Positions 10,828-20,311 of a stretch of DNA of 64,000 nt are shown in pieces. The stretch comes from Chloracidobacterium sp. (lineage in GTDB: Bacteria > Acidobacteriota > Blastocatellia > Pyrinomonadales > Pyrinomonadaceae), in assembly GCA_016716305.1 (NCBI GenBank), contig JADJWP010000002.1, positions 62,001 through 126,000 on the forward strand, written 5' to 3'. Each line of letters begins with the position of its first letter. Positions within the stretch are counted from its first letter, which is position 1. The position numbers and the translations under genes were made by a program. The notes below the pieces were generated by a model. It worked only from the letters and a program-made list of their open reading frames with translations, was not told the DNA's origin and ran no database searches.

Positions 10828-10837
10828 CTGCAATTTG

Positions 10838-11863
10838 CTAAGCGCCGAGATCTGTCTCCGATGGAGATCTATGGAACAGCGGTAACTTGTAATAGAGCCA
10901 ACATAATACAAAAACCGATCCACTATAAAAGAAATAAAGAAACTGAAACGGTATCGCTGCGATCGCGAAAAATATACCTCTTTTCGCTATGAAAAATCTA
11001 AAGATCCTCCGGTTCAAAAATACGACAAACCCCAGAAGTCCAAACGGTACAAGCAATGCGATCGGTTTCCACAAAACAAGCGGTAACATGATCAGTGATA
11101 GTCCGGTAAGGACGGCACTAAGTCGGTCTGTTGACTTTAAGTTCATGTCATTTATCATGCCTTTTTCTGCGATTATCAATTTCGACCACGGTAGGGCACG
11201 AGCGAAAATCTCCGTCCTTAGGTGAGAACCAAGATCCCATCTTTTCAAGTGCTTAGCCTGGATCTCTCGGTCAAGCAAAATATTCAATCCGTCCCTTTTT
11301 AGACGAAAACCGAGATCAATATCTTCGATCGAGGGAATCGAAAACTTATTTTGATCAAAGCCGCCGAAATCCAAAAATACGTCCTTTCGAATCGCACCTA
11401 GACCTGACCAAAAGGTTGAGGCCGCGCTATTCGAGGTTTGATGAACAAAATGGTGTTGCAGGTTTTTGTACTGCGAAAGAAAATTCGGTTCTGCTGGAGC
11501 ATCATCGTAGGAGCCGAAGAGGGCCGAGATCTCAGGTTGTGTTTCAAAGCGTTTCGCTACGCGTGCAAGTGTATCGATATTTAGCACTACGTCAGCGTCA
11601 ACGAACATAAGGATCTCCCCTCGGGCTGATTCGGCTGCAAGATTCCGGGCGGCTGCCGGACCAGACTGTTTTGGCATAGAAAGAACCAAGACATCTTTTT
11701 GACGGGCGATCTCAGCGCTTTTATCGGTGGAGGCGTCATCCACAACTAGAATCTCAAACGACTGGAAGCTCGACCTAAACACAGCATCCAGGCATTCTTC
11801 TAAAAATCGTCCACCGTTATAAACTGGGATGATGACAGAGATGTAGGGAGACTTTAACGCCAT
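10838..11863 (-). CDS. Family 2 glycosyltransferase with C-terminal membrane anchor
   Basis: 341 residues. The GT-A fold is shown by ISVIIPVYNGG near residue 8, VVDDASTD near 40 and the DxD-type FVDADVVL near 87. The acceptor-side region has GFDQNKFSIPSIEDIDLGFRL. Hydrophobic segments at roughly 250-330 anchor it to the membrane. Such enzymes add one sugar to the lipid-linked repeat or make a polyprenyl-phosphate sugar. It lies directly upstream of a GT-C protein, so a donor-maker/user pair is possible but not shown. Confidence 0.85.
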   Translation of the reverse strand: MALKSPYISVIIPVYNGGRFLEECLDAVFRSSFQSFEILVVDDASTDKSAEIARQKDVLVLSMPKQSGPAAARNLAAESARGEILMFVDADVVLNIDTLARVAKRFETQPEISALFGSYDDAPAEPNFLSQYKNLQHHFVHQTSNSAASTFWSGLGAIRKDVFLDFGGFDQNKFSIPSIEDIDLGFRLKRDGLNILLDREIQAKHLKRWDLGSHLRTEIFARALPWSKLIIAEKGMINDMNLKSTDRLSAVLTGLSLIMLPLVLWKPIALLVPFGLLGFVVFLNRRIFRFFIAKRGIFFAIAAIPFQFLYFFYSGSVFVLCWLYYKLPLFHRSPSETDLGA

Positions 11864-11969
11864 AGTCGATCGGACGGAGCGGCAATCATACCGTGAGCCT
11901 ATTCATTTATCACGCTGCCCTGAATTTGTAAGATCACCCAAGCCACAAGATCCTCAAAAGTAAAGTCGG

Positions 11970-13073
11970 TTATTCGTTCGCGAGTCCTGCAGCGTCCGTT
12001 ATCATTCTGTCCCGTTTTGAACCGATGACGGCCCGGGTCAGTTGGATCGGTTGGAACACGATACTCGACCAGAGAAAAACCTCATTTGTGCAGTAACATT
12101 TTTTTGCCCGAATCTGTTCACGTAGTCGCTGAGCCTCTTCAGAGTCCCAGATCTCAAAAAATGACTTGTTCCTTAAATTTCCGAGCGGGAAGTGCTGTTC
12201 GCAAACACTGACATCGCCATTTGCATAAACCACACCGGTCAGCACGCCGGCTTTACATGGAATATATTGAGATTCAGATTCAATTGTCTTGACCTTAGCC
12301 CATTGCAAGAGTGGTTCTACCGTTGACCCAAAACGGGTTTCTTCGCGGTCTTTCCATACTTCAGCCACGTGCCGATAAAGCTCCTTATACTTCTGAAGCT
12401 GTGGGCCCTGAAGCGAAGGATTCTTTCGATCGCCACGTATTATAGCGAGATTGTGATGCTCGATCTTAGGACAATTATCATGCAGGTATTCGGTTAGATC
12501 CCATATTTCATCCATATTTTCGCTCATAGCGACGGTATTAGAATGAATACGAAAACGCGAATCAACGCTATTCAACCCGGCCAGCATTTCGTAGGTTTCC
12601 ATCGCTTTCTTGAATGACTGGGCGTTTCCACGAAACCGGTTATGATATTCCGGCATGCCGTCCAACGAAATTTCGCAGACAAATAGCTCCAATGTCTTAC
12701 TCTTCATTAACTGCCGTAGAGCCTTCTCAGTACGATCCGTAAAGTAACCGTTAGTGGGTACATAAATGTTCTTTACATTATTGTTCTTAATGAAAAGCTC
12801 GCAGATCTCGGCGAAATCCGGTCTGATGAATGGTTCTCCGCCAGAGAGGTTCAAATTCTCGAATGAACCAAGCTCAAGCGACAAACTTTCAAATTCCTCG
12901 AACGTAAGATCGTTGCGTTGGTTCAGTTCTTTCCAATAGAAGCAGTGCTCGCAAGTTAGATTACAGATCGAATTGATAAAAATTATCATGAACGGCGGTG
13001 TCTGTCTGCGAGAGTGTGTCGCCGCCTTGAGCGATAATTTAGTGTGACGAGCTATTCTGGAAGTTAACTTCAT
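11970..13073 (-). CDS. Radical SAM/SPASM domain protein in the glycan cluster
   Basis: 367 residues. The radical SAM cluster motif is C37-x3-C41-x2-C44 (within SICNLTCEHCFYWKEL), and LNLSGGEPFIR is the SAM-binding GGEP motif. A C-terminal SPASM-type region supplies Cys residues in CKAGVLTG, DVSVCEQHF and KKCYC for an auxiliary iron-sulfur cluster. SPASM proteins modify peptides or small molecules, and some act on sugars or aminoglycosides (BtrN type). No precursor peptide is visible nearby. Neighbours are a polysaccharide deacetylase 32 bp upstream and a GT2 downstream, so a sugar or lipid-carrier modification is the likelier job. ATG at 13073 has AAGGA nine bases upstream. Confidence 0.88.
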   Translation of the reverse strand: MKLTSRIARHTKLSLKAATHSRRQTPPFMIIFINSICNLTCEHCFYWKELNQRNDLTFEEFESLSLELGSFENLNLSGGEPFIRPDFAEICELFIKNNNVKNIYVPTNGYFTDRTEKALRQLMKSKTLELFVCEISLDGMPEYHNRFRGNAQSFKKAMETYEMLAGLNSVDSRFRIHSNTVAMSENMDEIWDLTEYLHDNCPKIEHHNLAIIRGDRKNPSLQGPQLQKYKELYRHVAEVWKDREETRFGSTVEPLLQWAKVKTIESESQYIPCKAGVLTGVVYANGDVSVCEQHFPLGNLRNKSFFEIWDSEEAQRLREQIRAKKCYCTNEVFLWSSIVFQPIQLTRAVIGSKRDRMITDAAGLANE

Positions 13074-13105
13074 ATTTGTACGTTCCTTACGGTACGGTCG
13101 TATTC

Positions 13106-13867
13106 TTATACGCTCTTGGCTGCAGATCGTACACTGCGCAAGCAGCGACGAAGCAAAATGTAACGATCGAATGCGGCAGTCGACAACATCTCAAAAACTC
13201 GGAGGTTGCCTAAATAGTAAGCATCAAGTCGATTCATCGTATACAAATCGTCATTAGAGCCGTATTTTCCAAGTTTTGTTGAACACGCCCCGTCAAAATT
13301 GGCGGCAGCCAGACCCCTCGTTGCCGAATTGAATCTGCCATACGGATACGCAAACGAATGGACTTTACGGCCAATCGAATCTTCGAGCCTTGCCTTCGAC
13401 CCAAGAATTTCTATTTTCGCGGCCTCTGGACTTTGCTTGGTTAGATCTGAGTGGTTTTTCCCATGTGCCCCGAACTCGATCCCGTTTTCATCTAATTCCC
13501 GGATTTCCTGCCAAGAGAGTAACGGACTGCGGGGCAGATCAGACGGGTTTCCAGGCCAGTCATTGTACCCGCCGCAGAAATCAGTAACGACGAACACTGT
13601 AGCCTTGAAGTTGACGTCGCTTAGGATCGGTAGTGCGTGATTATAGAAGTTCTGAAATCCGTCATCAAAGGTCAGTACGATCGGGTTCGGCGGCAACTGT
13701 CCGTCATTATCGACAATTGAGAGAAGGTCTCTCAAAGTGAGAGCGCTGTACCCATTTTCAAATAGGAATCTCATTTGACGAGCGAAAATTGCGGGAGATG
13801 TCGATATGACCGAACCGCTATCATCAATCGAATGATAGGTTATGATTGGGATAGAGAACTTTTGCAT
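13106..13867 (-). CDS. Polysaccharide deacetylase (NodB homology)
   Basis: 253 residues, a compact single NodB domain. Motif 1 is T66-F-D-D-G70, with the catalytic base and metal Asp. Motif 2 is H135-x3-H139 in AHGKNHSDLT. Motif 3 is the FAYPYGRFN segment near 172-180. All metal-binding and catalytic positions appear intact. No signal peptide is visible, so it would act on a cytoplasmic, probably lipid-linked, N-acetylated sugar. It sits between a GT4 and the radical SAM gene in the same transcription unit. Confidence 0.9.
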   Translation of the reverse strand: MQKFSIPIITYHSIDDSGSVISTSPAIFARQMRFLFENGYSALTLRDLLSIVDNDGQLPPNPIVLTFDDGFQNFYNHALPILSDVNFKATVFVVTDFCGGYNDWPGNPSDLPRSPLLSWQEIRELDENGIEFGAHGKNHSDLTKQSPEAAKIEILGSKARLEDSIGRKVHSFAYPYGRFNSATRGLAAANFDGACSTKLGKYGSNDDLYTMNRLDAYYLGNLRVFEMLSTAAFDRYILLRRCLRSVRSAAKSV

Positions 13868-13984
13868 ACACTCTCGTGTTTCAATGCCGACTTCGCAATT
13901 TATAATAATTCCCCAAACTTCATTACTCGGCCCACACCCTCTATGCAGCGTGCTACGGAACCGTAATGGTTCCTAAATGTCCGA

Positions 13985-15220
13985 TCATTGATCCGAGCCC
14001 GTAATATTTCGATTTTTGATCGAGTCTATCAGCCGAAAATACCGATTTAAATGCGGCTCTTCATTCCATTCTTTCAAATACGCGCGATACCCATTGTTTC
14101 CCATTTCCGCGCGGAGATTCGGATCCGCAACCAGTTTGTTCATTGCATCGAGAAGTTCTTCCTCAGTACGATATATGAAACCACCGTTGCTGTCCTCGAC
14201 AACCTCGGGCAAGGCTCCAAGGTCGTTTACGATCACTGGCGTTTGATATGAGAACGCTTCGATAATAATGATTCCAAAGGTTTCGTAGCAAATTGAGGGC
14301 ACGATTACCGCGACAGCCGATTTGTAATTGTCAGCTAGTTGATCTTGAGTGAGCCGGCCAAGGAATTCTATGTTGGGACAACCTTTTGCGCTAAGTTCAA
14401 GATCGGGCCTGTACGCTCCATCACCGGCAATCTTCAGGTTAAATTCAGGCCGACTACGAAAAACCTCGATCAAATTCTGAACGCCTTTAATATATTCTAG
14501 ACGCCCTACAAAAAGAAAATATGGCTTTGTTCCGTTTTTCGATGTCGGAATATCGGCTCGGTCCTTGTCTCTCGGCAAAAAGTACGGATGATGCTCAATC
14601 GGTACGTCCAAACCCATGTCCAGATGTTTTTGAAGTGTAAATCGGCTTGGCGAAAGGAAACAGTCTATATGCTCGAGCATTTTCGCCATCAGACCCGTAC
14701 TTCGCCAAAGCTGAGGCGGACGTTTGCCCCGAAGCTGGCAGCTCAGACAACTGGGTTTGGTGCATACTTCGCGGTTATTCTTCCAAAGGACATGCATCGG
14801 ACATACAAGCCAATGTTCGTGCATGGTGTACAACTTGATCGCTGAACCGTAGCTCAATGCCTTTATACCTATCAGCGACATATTGTTGTAATGGATCACG
14901 TCATAGTTGTTACCTTCAAGCGCTTCTTTGAGCTTGCCCTTGAAAAACGGCACTCCTGTTTGGTGAGTGGTAAGCGGAGACAAAAACCCCACGCTGCTCT
15001 TCAGTGGATAGAGAGTTATCCGCCTATGGTTCGGAAATGTGGATGTCGGCGGGGTGCCGTTCATGAACAAAAATGAGTCTTCACAATAAAATACATCTAC
15101 CGTGTGTCCCCGGCGTGCGAGTTCATTTGACAGTCGGTAAACGTGCATTCCATCACCGCCGAAATTGAAAGGCGGATAGAAAGTCGAAACCATGCAAAAT
15201 TTGAGCGAAGACTCCATCAT
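13985..15220 (-). CDS. Family 4 glycosyltransferase with Cys-rich loop
   Basis: 411 residues, GT-B fold. The N-terminal glycine-rich loop is FYPPFNFGGDGMHVYRL. The C-terminal nucleotide-sugar site has LFVGRLEYIKGVQNL and the EX7E region EAFSYQTPVIVNDLGALPE. An inserted segment near residues 135-165 (HEHWLVCP, then CTKPSCLSC) carries four Cys and could bind zinc; this is seen in a GT4 subgroup from EPS clusters. It starts 7 bp after the upstream GT4 stop, so the two are co-expressed. Confidence 0.9.
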   Translation of the reverse strand: MMESSLKFCMVSTFYPPFNFGGDGMHVYRLSNELARRGHTVDVFYCEDSFLFMNGTPPTSTFPNHRRITLYPLKSSVGFLSPLTTHQTGVPFFKGKLKEALEGNNYDVIHYNNMSLIGIKALSYGSAIKLYTMHEHWLVCPMHVLWKNNREVCTKPSCLSCQLRGKRPPQLWRSTGLMAKMLEHIDCFLSPSRFTLQKHLDMGLDVPIEHHPYFLPRDKDRADIPTSKNGTKPYFLFVGRLEYIKGVQNLIEVFRSRPEFNLKIAGDGAYRPDLELSAKGCPNIEFLGRLTQDQLADNYKSAVAVIVPSICYETFGIIIIEAFSYQTPVIVNDLGALPEVVEDSNGGFIYRTEEELLDAMNKLVADPNLRAEMGNNGYRAYLKEWNEEPHLNRYFRLIDSIKNRNITGSDQ

Positions 15221-15227
15221 GGTCTGA

Positions 15228-16406
15228 TCATCGGGGGCCGAGCGAGTTGAAAATCCCTAATGTCTCATCGGCGGCCTTTTTCCAACAATACTCCTTTGAC
15301 CGTTCCATCCCGGAACGTATCATTTCTGCCCGGACGGATTCATTCGAAAGAACGTCGCCAATAACATCTGCCATTCCAGCAGCACTGGTCGGATCAAAGA
15401 ACCGACCGGCACCTGCGACAATTTCAGGCAAAGAGCCATATGTGCTAGCAGCTATTGGAGTTCCGCATGCCATTGCCTCTATCGCTGGCAGGCCGAATCC
15501 TTCCTCCAAAGATGGAAAAACAAGCAGGGTCGCAGAATTGTAAAGGCAGACGAGATCCTCATCTGTTATGAATCCGGTAAACAAAACACTGCCCTGCAGT
15601 TCGAGATCGTCGATCTGCTTCTTTAGGGTCGGATAGGCAGAATAGAATGGATCGTCAGTGTAGTCGCCAACCAAAACGAGCTTTATATCGTGGTTCGAAT
15701 CCCGGTCGAGTATTAGTTTGAACGCATCGATCAGGGTGCCTAAGTTTTTATGAGGGCTAATGCCTCCAACGTACAGCAAGAACCGTTGTTCGGGAGTCAG
15801 GCCATGTTTCGAAAGGGTAGAAAAGAACATTCGATCCTGCGGTATTTTTTGGAATACTGAACTTGCCGCCTCCGGGATAACTCGGATCTTTGATTCGTTG
15901 ATCCTAAAGTAATCCGCGATTTCATTTTTAGAATGTTCTGAAACTGTTGCGATGACATTTGCCTGTTTTATCGCGAGATTCTGTTTCAATTTCCAAAAGT
16001 ACTTTGATCTGCGGTCAGGGAAGACAAGTTCCGGATGATGATCAGCAATTACATCGTGAATCGTAAGGACGATCTTTGTCCTGTTGAGAATCGGGAAATA
16101 GGAGTAAACGGCCGGAAAAAAGAAAACATCTACGCGGTGTCTGAGCACCTCGCGGGTCATCGACCAAATATCCTGTAACGATCTCCGACCGCCCGCAGAG
16201 GCCGCTTCGATCTGAGCCTGTTGCGTTTTTGCTACGATCTTTTCAACGCCCGATGGTATGTCATACGCATCAGACATTTCGCTATCAACAAAAAATACGT
16301 AATCATTCGACTTATCGAGTTCGAGCAGCGCGAAGAAGAGTTCACGGGTGAAACGGCCAAAACCTCTTCGATTTCCCCAGCAAGATGCGTCTACTCCGAT
16401 TCTCAT
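15228..16406 (-). CDS. Family 4 glycosyltransferase
   Basis: 392 residues, GT-B fold, beginning MRIGVDASCWGNRRGFGRF, a start typical of mannosyltransferase-like GT4 enzymes. The donor-site region contains LLYVGGISPHKNLGTLIDAF and EEGFGLPAIEAMACGTPIAAS with the EX7E glutamates. It is probably cytoplasmic and adds one sugar to the lipid-linked repeat. Donor specificity cannot be read from sequence. Confidence 0.9.
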   Translation of the reverse strand: MRIGVDASCWGNRRGFGRFTRELFFALLELDKSNDYVFFVDSEMSDAYDIPSGVEKIVAKTQQAQIEAASAGGRRSLQDIWSMTREVLRHRVDVFFFPAVYSYFPILNRTKIVLTIHDVIADHHPELVFPDRRSKYFWKLKQNLAIKQANVIATVSEHSKNEIADYFRINESKIRVIPEAASSVFQKIPQDRMFFSTLSKHGLTPEQRFLLYVGGISPHKNLGTLIDAFKLILDRDSNHDIKLVLVGDYTDDPFYSAYPTLKKQIDDLELQGSVLFTGFITDEDLVCLYNSATLLVFPSLEEGFGLPAIEAMACGTPIAASTYGSLPEIVAGAGRFFDPTSAAGMADVIGDVLSNESVRAEMIRSGMERSKEYCWKKAADETLGIFNSLGPR

Positions 16407-16586
16407 AGGTTCTCAAACAACTATCTGTAGCACCCGGAGCTGGTTTCCAGTCAATACGATTCCAATCAACATTCCGGCCACGGTTGATCGCTTTTCGCCA
16501 ACGGGTCGCGAGAGATTCGGTGATAATCAACCTCCACAGGTCTGATTAGCCAACTGAGCACATATCAAAATAAAATCTGGGCTGTT

Positions 16587-16943
16587 CTAGCGAAATGAGA
16601 TGACCCAGTTGTATATGTGGCCGATTACAAGACCGCAAATGTAGCCAATTACAAATGCATAAGCGGCACCGATCAAGCTGCCAACAAATGTGACCGAGTA
16701 CCCGAAGAAAAACTGATCCAGAAGTCCCATATGCGGGCCAACGACCTCACCGCCTTTTAGAACTAACCAATTAGTGGCCAGAAAAATAACGAGTGCGCTT
16801 ATAACCGCCAGGACGAAACCCAGAATGTGGCTATTCAGCCGAATTACAGCATTTCGAATTATCTCCTCTTCTGCTATTTCGTCATTCAATTCGGAGTATA
16901 TATCTACCTGCGGGGACACTTCGATTTGATCATCTTTAGACAT
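16587..16943 (-). CDS. Small two-helix membrane protein, paralogue B
   Basis: 118 residues, no known family recognised. An acidic N-terminus is followed by a membrane helix at about 40-62, the motif KGGE at 63-66, a loop GLLDQFFFGYSVTFVGS, and a second Gly-rich helix at about 87-112. The same architecture and motif order occur in the gene at 18467-18841, so the two are paralogues. They flank the FAD oxidoreductase. The start lies 4 bp after the stop of that oxidoreductase, so co-translation is likely. A structural or partner role in the membrane is a guess. Confidence 0.75.
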   Translation of the reverse strand: MSKDDQIEVSPQVDIYSELNDEIAEEEIIRNAVIRLNSHILGFVLAVISALVIFLATNWLVLKGGEVVGPHMGLLDQFFFGYSVTFVGSLIGAAYAFVIGYICGLVIGHIYNWVISFR

Positions 16944-16947
16944 AGTT

Positions 16948-18447
16948 CTATGAAATCTTGGTTGGGATCAAAGGCTGAGTCGACGCCAATTTCGAATGAT
17001 CGGATTCACCGTTATCCTTAATTTCCTCGTGATACTCATGCTCTTCGTTTACTCCCCAAACGTCATAATTTGCCCCTAAAATATTTTTTACAGAAAGCAT
17101 AGCGGTTAGCATGGAATGATCCTGATTATTGTACTTGTGCATTCCGTTTCGTCCAACGAGGTATAGGTTCGGAAGTCCTGCCAAAAACTCCCGAATTGTG
17201 TTCACGGCCTGAACATACACGCCGTCGTACACAGGGTACGCTTTTGGCATTCGAACTACCGCCCCATCTTCAACATCGGCGGTATCGATAAGCCCCAGCA
17301 AGCCAAGTTCTTTGGTGCCGAGGGCGATAAGTTCATCGTCAGGCATCGTCCATAGTCCGTCGCCCTCGAAACAGAAGTATTCAAGACCTAAACAGGTCTT
17401 GCTTGGGTCGGGAACCATACTTGGACTCCAGTTCTTGAAGTTTTGTATCCTTCCGACCTTCACTTCCGAGTCGTGGATGTAGATCCAGTTGTCCTGAAAA
17501 AGATCAGCCTTGTTGATGATAAGTGAAACGGTCAAAAAGTCACGATAACCTAACTTGTCGGCAGCATCAAGGACTATCTTTGTCGGGGGCGGGTCTAGTT
17601 TCCTAACCAGTTCTTGGATCGGCATGCTGCTGATGAAATGCGTGCCTTCTACCGACTCTTTATTTTCGTTATTCTTTATCTCTACTGATCGAACCCTTCC
17701 GGGTGTCCACATGATTTTCTCGACACTCGAATTCATCTTAAGTTCGCTGCCACGCTCTTGAATATCCGCCGCGACGATTTCCCACATCATTCCGGGTCCC
17801 TTTTCGGGGTAATCAAATGCGTCGATCAAAGTCTTGATCACATCGCCTTTCTGCTTAACCTGGCTTGCCAACAGTGCATTTTTTATCGTTGCAAAAAGCG
17901 ACAGGCCCTTGATTCGCTGAGCCGCCCAGTCCGCCGAGATCTCATTACACGGCATTCCCCACACCTTTTCGGTGTAGGTTTTGAAAAAGGTATTATACAG
18001 CCGATATCCAAACCGATTACAGATCCAGTCCTCAAATGATCGTTCGGGCTTTATTGGGAACGTCTGCGCTTTCAGATAGCTGAAGACCATCAAAAAACAA
18101 TTCCATATTCCTAAACCGAATAGAGCATTAGTTGCTTTTAACGGATAATGAAAGAACTTTTTATTATAATAAATGCGCGATAGTCTTGATCGACGCAAAA
18201 AACGCTCCTTGCCGAGAACCTCACGCCACATTTCATCGACAGCCTTAACCTTCGTAAAAAAACGATGGCCCCCAATGTCGAAAAGGTAGCCTTTATAATT
18301 GACAGTACGTGAAATCCCGCCGACAACGTCGTCCTTTTCCAAAACTACGGACTCAACACCTTCCTTACAAAGTTGATAGGCAGCTGTGAGACCTGCAGGG
18401 CCGGCACCAATAATTACTATCTTCTTATTATTATGATTGCTATCCAT
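16948..18447 (-). CDS. NAD(P)/FAD-dependent oxidoreductase (protoporphyrinogen-oxidase/UDP-galactopyranose-mutase-like)
   Basis: 499 residues. The FAD-binding Rossmann motif is VIIGAGPAGLTAAYQL at about 11-26, followed by VVLEKDDVVGGISRT and the DIGGHRFF segment typical of COG1232 amine-oxidase-like proteins found in polysaccharide loci. A Trp/Gly-rich region MPCNEISADWAAQRIKG follows. Such proteins are often annotated only by fold; the reaction here (sugar ring contraction, carrier oxidation or another redox step) is not determined. It is sandwiched between two paralogous small membrane proteins with gaps of 4 and 19 bp. Confidence 0.82.
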   Translation of the reverse strand: MDSNHNNKKIVIIGAGPAGLTAAYQLCKEGVESVVLEKDDVVGGISRTVNYKGYLFDIGGHRFFTKVKAVDEMWREVLGKERFLRRSRLSRIYYNKKFFHYPLKATNALFGLGIWNCFLMVFSYLKAQTFPIKPERSFEDWICNRFGYRLYNTFFKTYTEKVWGMPCNEISADWAAQRIKGLSLFATIKNALLASQVKQKGDVIKTLIDAFDYPEKGPGMMWEIVAADIQERGSELKMNSSVEKIMWTPGRVRSVEIKNNENKESVEGTHFISSMPIQELVRKLDPPPTKIVLDAADKLGYRDFLTVSLIINKADLFQDNWIYIHDSEVKVGRIQNFKNWSPSMVPDPSKTCLGLEYFCFEGDGLWTMPDDELIALGTKELGLLGLIDTADVEDGAVVRMPKAYPVYDGVYVQAVNTIREFLAGLPNLYLVGRNGMHKYNNQDHSMLTAMLSVKNILGANYDVWGVNEEHEYHEEIKDNGESDHSKLASTQPLIPTKIS

Positions 18448-18466
18448 TCAATCTAGCTGGGGTCTC

Positions 18467-18841
18467 TTAGGGGTGATCGAGATAATCGTTTACAGCAGAC
18501 ATTTTTGCCTTCAATTTCAAGAAGTAGAGGTACGTCATCACAGCAGAGTTTCGTACGGAGGCAATCAACCATCCGATCGCAAATCCAACAATGAATCCGT
18601 AGCCTAAGCCGACGATACTACCTATCGGTGTTACGTCGTAGCCGATGAAAAAATTTCCGAGAAGGCCTAGATAGGTTCCTATTTGCTCCCCCCCCTTCAA
18701 AACCAAAATGTTGGTCGCCAAAAAGATCATGAGGCCAAATAGTGAGCCGAGTGCTACTCCTAAAGCCGTTGCATCAATTTTGGCCAAGGATTGAACGATC
18801 AAGTCCTCCGTTCGGTGCGATTTCATATTCACATCTGGCAT
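18467..18841 (-). CDS. Small two-helix membrane protein, paralogue A
   Basis: 124 residues. Helix 1 is at about 27-48, followed by KGGE at 49-52, the loop GLLGNFFIGYDVTPIGS, helix 2 at about 72-95, and a basic 25-residue tail. The shared pattern with the gene at 16587-16943 is FLATN-x-LVLKGGE, then GLL-x2-FF-x-GY-x-VT-x2-GS. A good ribosome-binding site (GAGGA, six to seven bases upstream) supports the ATG at 18841. No known family was recognised. It is the first gene of the three-gene group after a ~630-bp gap. Confidence 0.78.
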   Translation of the reverse strand: MPDVNMKSHRTEDLIVQSLAKIDATALGVALGSLFGLMIFLATNILVLKGGEQIGTYLGLLGNFFIGYDVTPIGSIVGLGYGFIVGFAIGWLIASVRNSAVMTYLYFLKLKAKMSAVNDYLDHP

Positions 18842-19474
18842 AGTTTTCCTCTTTTTGCGGCCTAAGCGCCTAATTCGCTACTTATTGATATGTCCATACA
18901 AGCTCGAAGAAACGGATGTTCACCAATTGATTTTGATCTCTGAGCATCTATTGATAATACTCGCGTTCAAAATCGGCCGTCGCGGATAATTACGTCCGGA
19001 TCTCCATAACACGGATACCCCAAACAACAATACTTGACGAGAACACGGTCAATTCATCATGAATTCCAGTTGTAATAACCTTTTTCTCCCACCTCAAACG
19101 ATTGAGTTCCTCTTTCGAGTTCCACCGCACTTACTGAAAAATCATCGGCATGGGCGTTTCCAGAAAAGGGCAGTGCAGCCGAATGAGCCAAAACCGTCTT
19201 CAGTCCGCATATTTCCGTTATTCAACTAATGACGTCAAAAAAAACAAATTTTGCGATATTTTGTGAGAAGCCATACGCTTCATTAGAAGTTTGCTTACAT
19301 TCAATTATCCAAACGACGGTCACGACTTTCAATGCACCGTGCCAATATCACGAAAGACGGCGTTCTCGACATCGATAACTACTCATCGCCATCAAGACCG
19401 ATTTGCAGATCACTCGGAACACTATTTCCCTTGATCACAAGTAAATATGGATTAATTGCATCAGCTATATTACT
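18842..19474. other. Non-coding gap inside the leftward gene run
   Basis: About 630 bp with no supportable gene on either strand, although the flanking genes are tightly packed. It may hold a promoter for the small-membrane-protein/FAD group. A broken coding stretch around 19320-19440 on the minus strand (short frames interrupted by stops) could be a gene remnant, but this cannot be proved by eye. Confidence 0.45.
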
Positions 19475-20311
19475 TCATCGTTTTCGATAGAGAGCCCAGA
19501 AGAGATCTTCTGATGGGTATGGAAAAGAAATCCGATCAGGCATCAACCGCAGCAACTGAAGATCACCGAGGCGATACTTTAAGAGCGATTTAGCGTGAGT
19601 CCCACTTATCGACTTTAGGGTTCGGCCTGAATACACTTCGTCGAATCCCTCATTTCCCAGAAAGTCCTTCAACGATCGTCGCGAAAACCAATGAAGAACA
19701 CTTGGCGGTGAATATTCGTGCCAGTGTTTTCCAAGGACCTTTGCAGTGATCGAATCTCGATCCCAAGTCTCGATCAATAGATGGCCATTTCGGTCGAGTA
19801 TGCGTTTTGCATTCTTGAATGCGGTTTTTGGGTCGTGAAAATGGGCCACAACTTGGATCATCGTAATCAGATCGAATCTTTCCACGGAATCAAATGATTC
19901 GAGGTCTCCGGTCTGAATATCAAGACCGTACTCTGCTTTCCCCGAAGCGGCCATCGTGGCATTTGGCTCGAGTCCGATTCCTCGCCAGCCCTCCTCGATG
20001 AATCCCTGCAAAATAGAACCATTGGCCGCCCCGATATCGAGTAACCGGCCGGTTTTTAAGAATGTTTTCAGTTTTCTCGCATAACCTCGCCCTCGACGTA
20101 CCAATCGAATGCTTTCGGCTGCATAGTCAGGGTATCCGGCGCCCCCGCCAGTAAAATACTCGTCCCCATAAACATCCATAATGTTTGAGGATCCCGATAT
20201 GTATGGAGAAAATCGATGGCCGCAGATTTCGCAGTCGAGAATCGGGTAGTCTGCAACAACAAATCGAATGGTCGAAATTGAATCGCAAAGCGGACAATGA
20301 AATCTACTCAT
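19475..20311 (-). CDS. Class I SAM-dependent methyltransferase with N-terminal zinc-ribbon-like motif
   Basis: About 278 residues. The start has two CxxC pairs (FHCPLCDS and LDCEICGHRF), a putative zinc ribbon seen in many methyltransferases of surface-glycan clusters. The SAM site is RLLDIGAANGSILQGF, followed by GIGLEPN and the FDLITMIQVVAHFHDP segment. ATG at 20311 gives an ATGA overlap with the stop of the upstream GT-C gene, which argues for coupled translation and against the upstream start at 20329. It probably methylates a sugar of the polymer. Confidence 0.87.
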   Translation of the reverse strand: MSRFHCPLCDSISTIRFVVADYPILDCEICGHRFSPYISGSSNIMDVYGDEYFTGGGAGYPDYAAESIRLVRRGRGYARKLKTFLKTGRLLDIGAANGSILQGFIEEGWRGIGLEPNATMAASGKAEYGLDIQTGDLESFDSVERFDLITMIQVVAHFHDPKTAFKNAKRILDRNGHLLIETWDRDSITAKVLGKHWHEYSPPSVLHWFSRRSLKDFLGNEGFDEVYSGRTLKSISGTHAKSLLKYRLGDLQLLRLMPDRISFPYPSEDLFWALYRKR

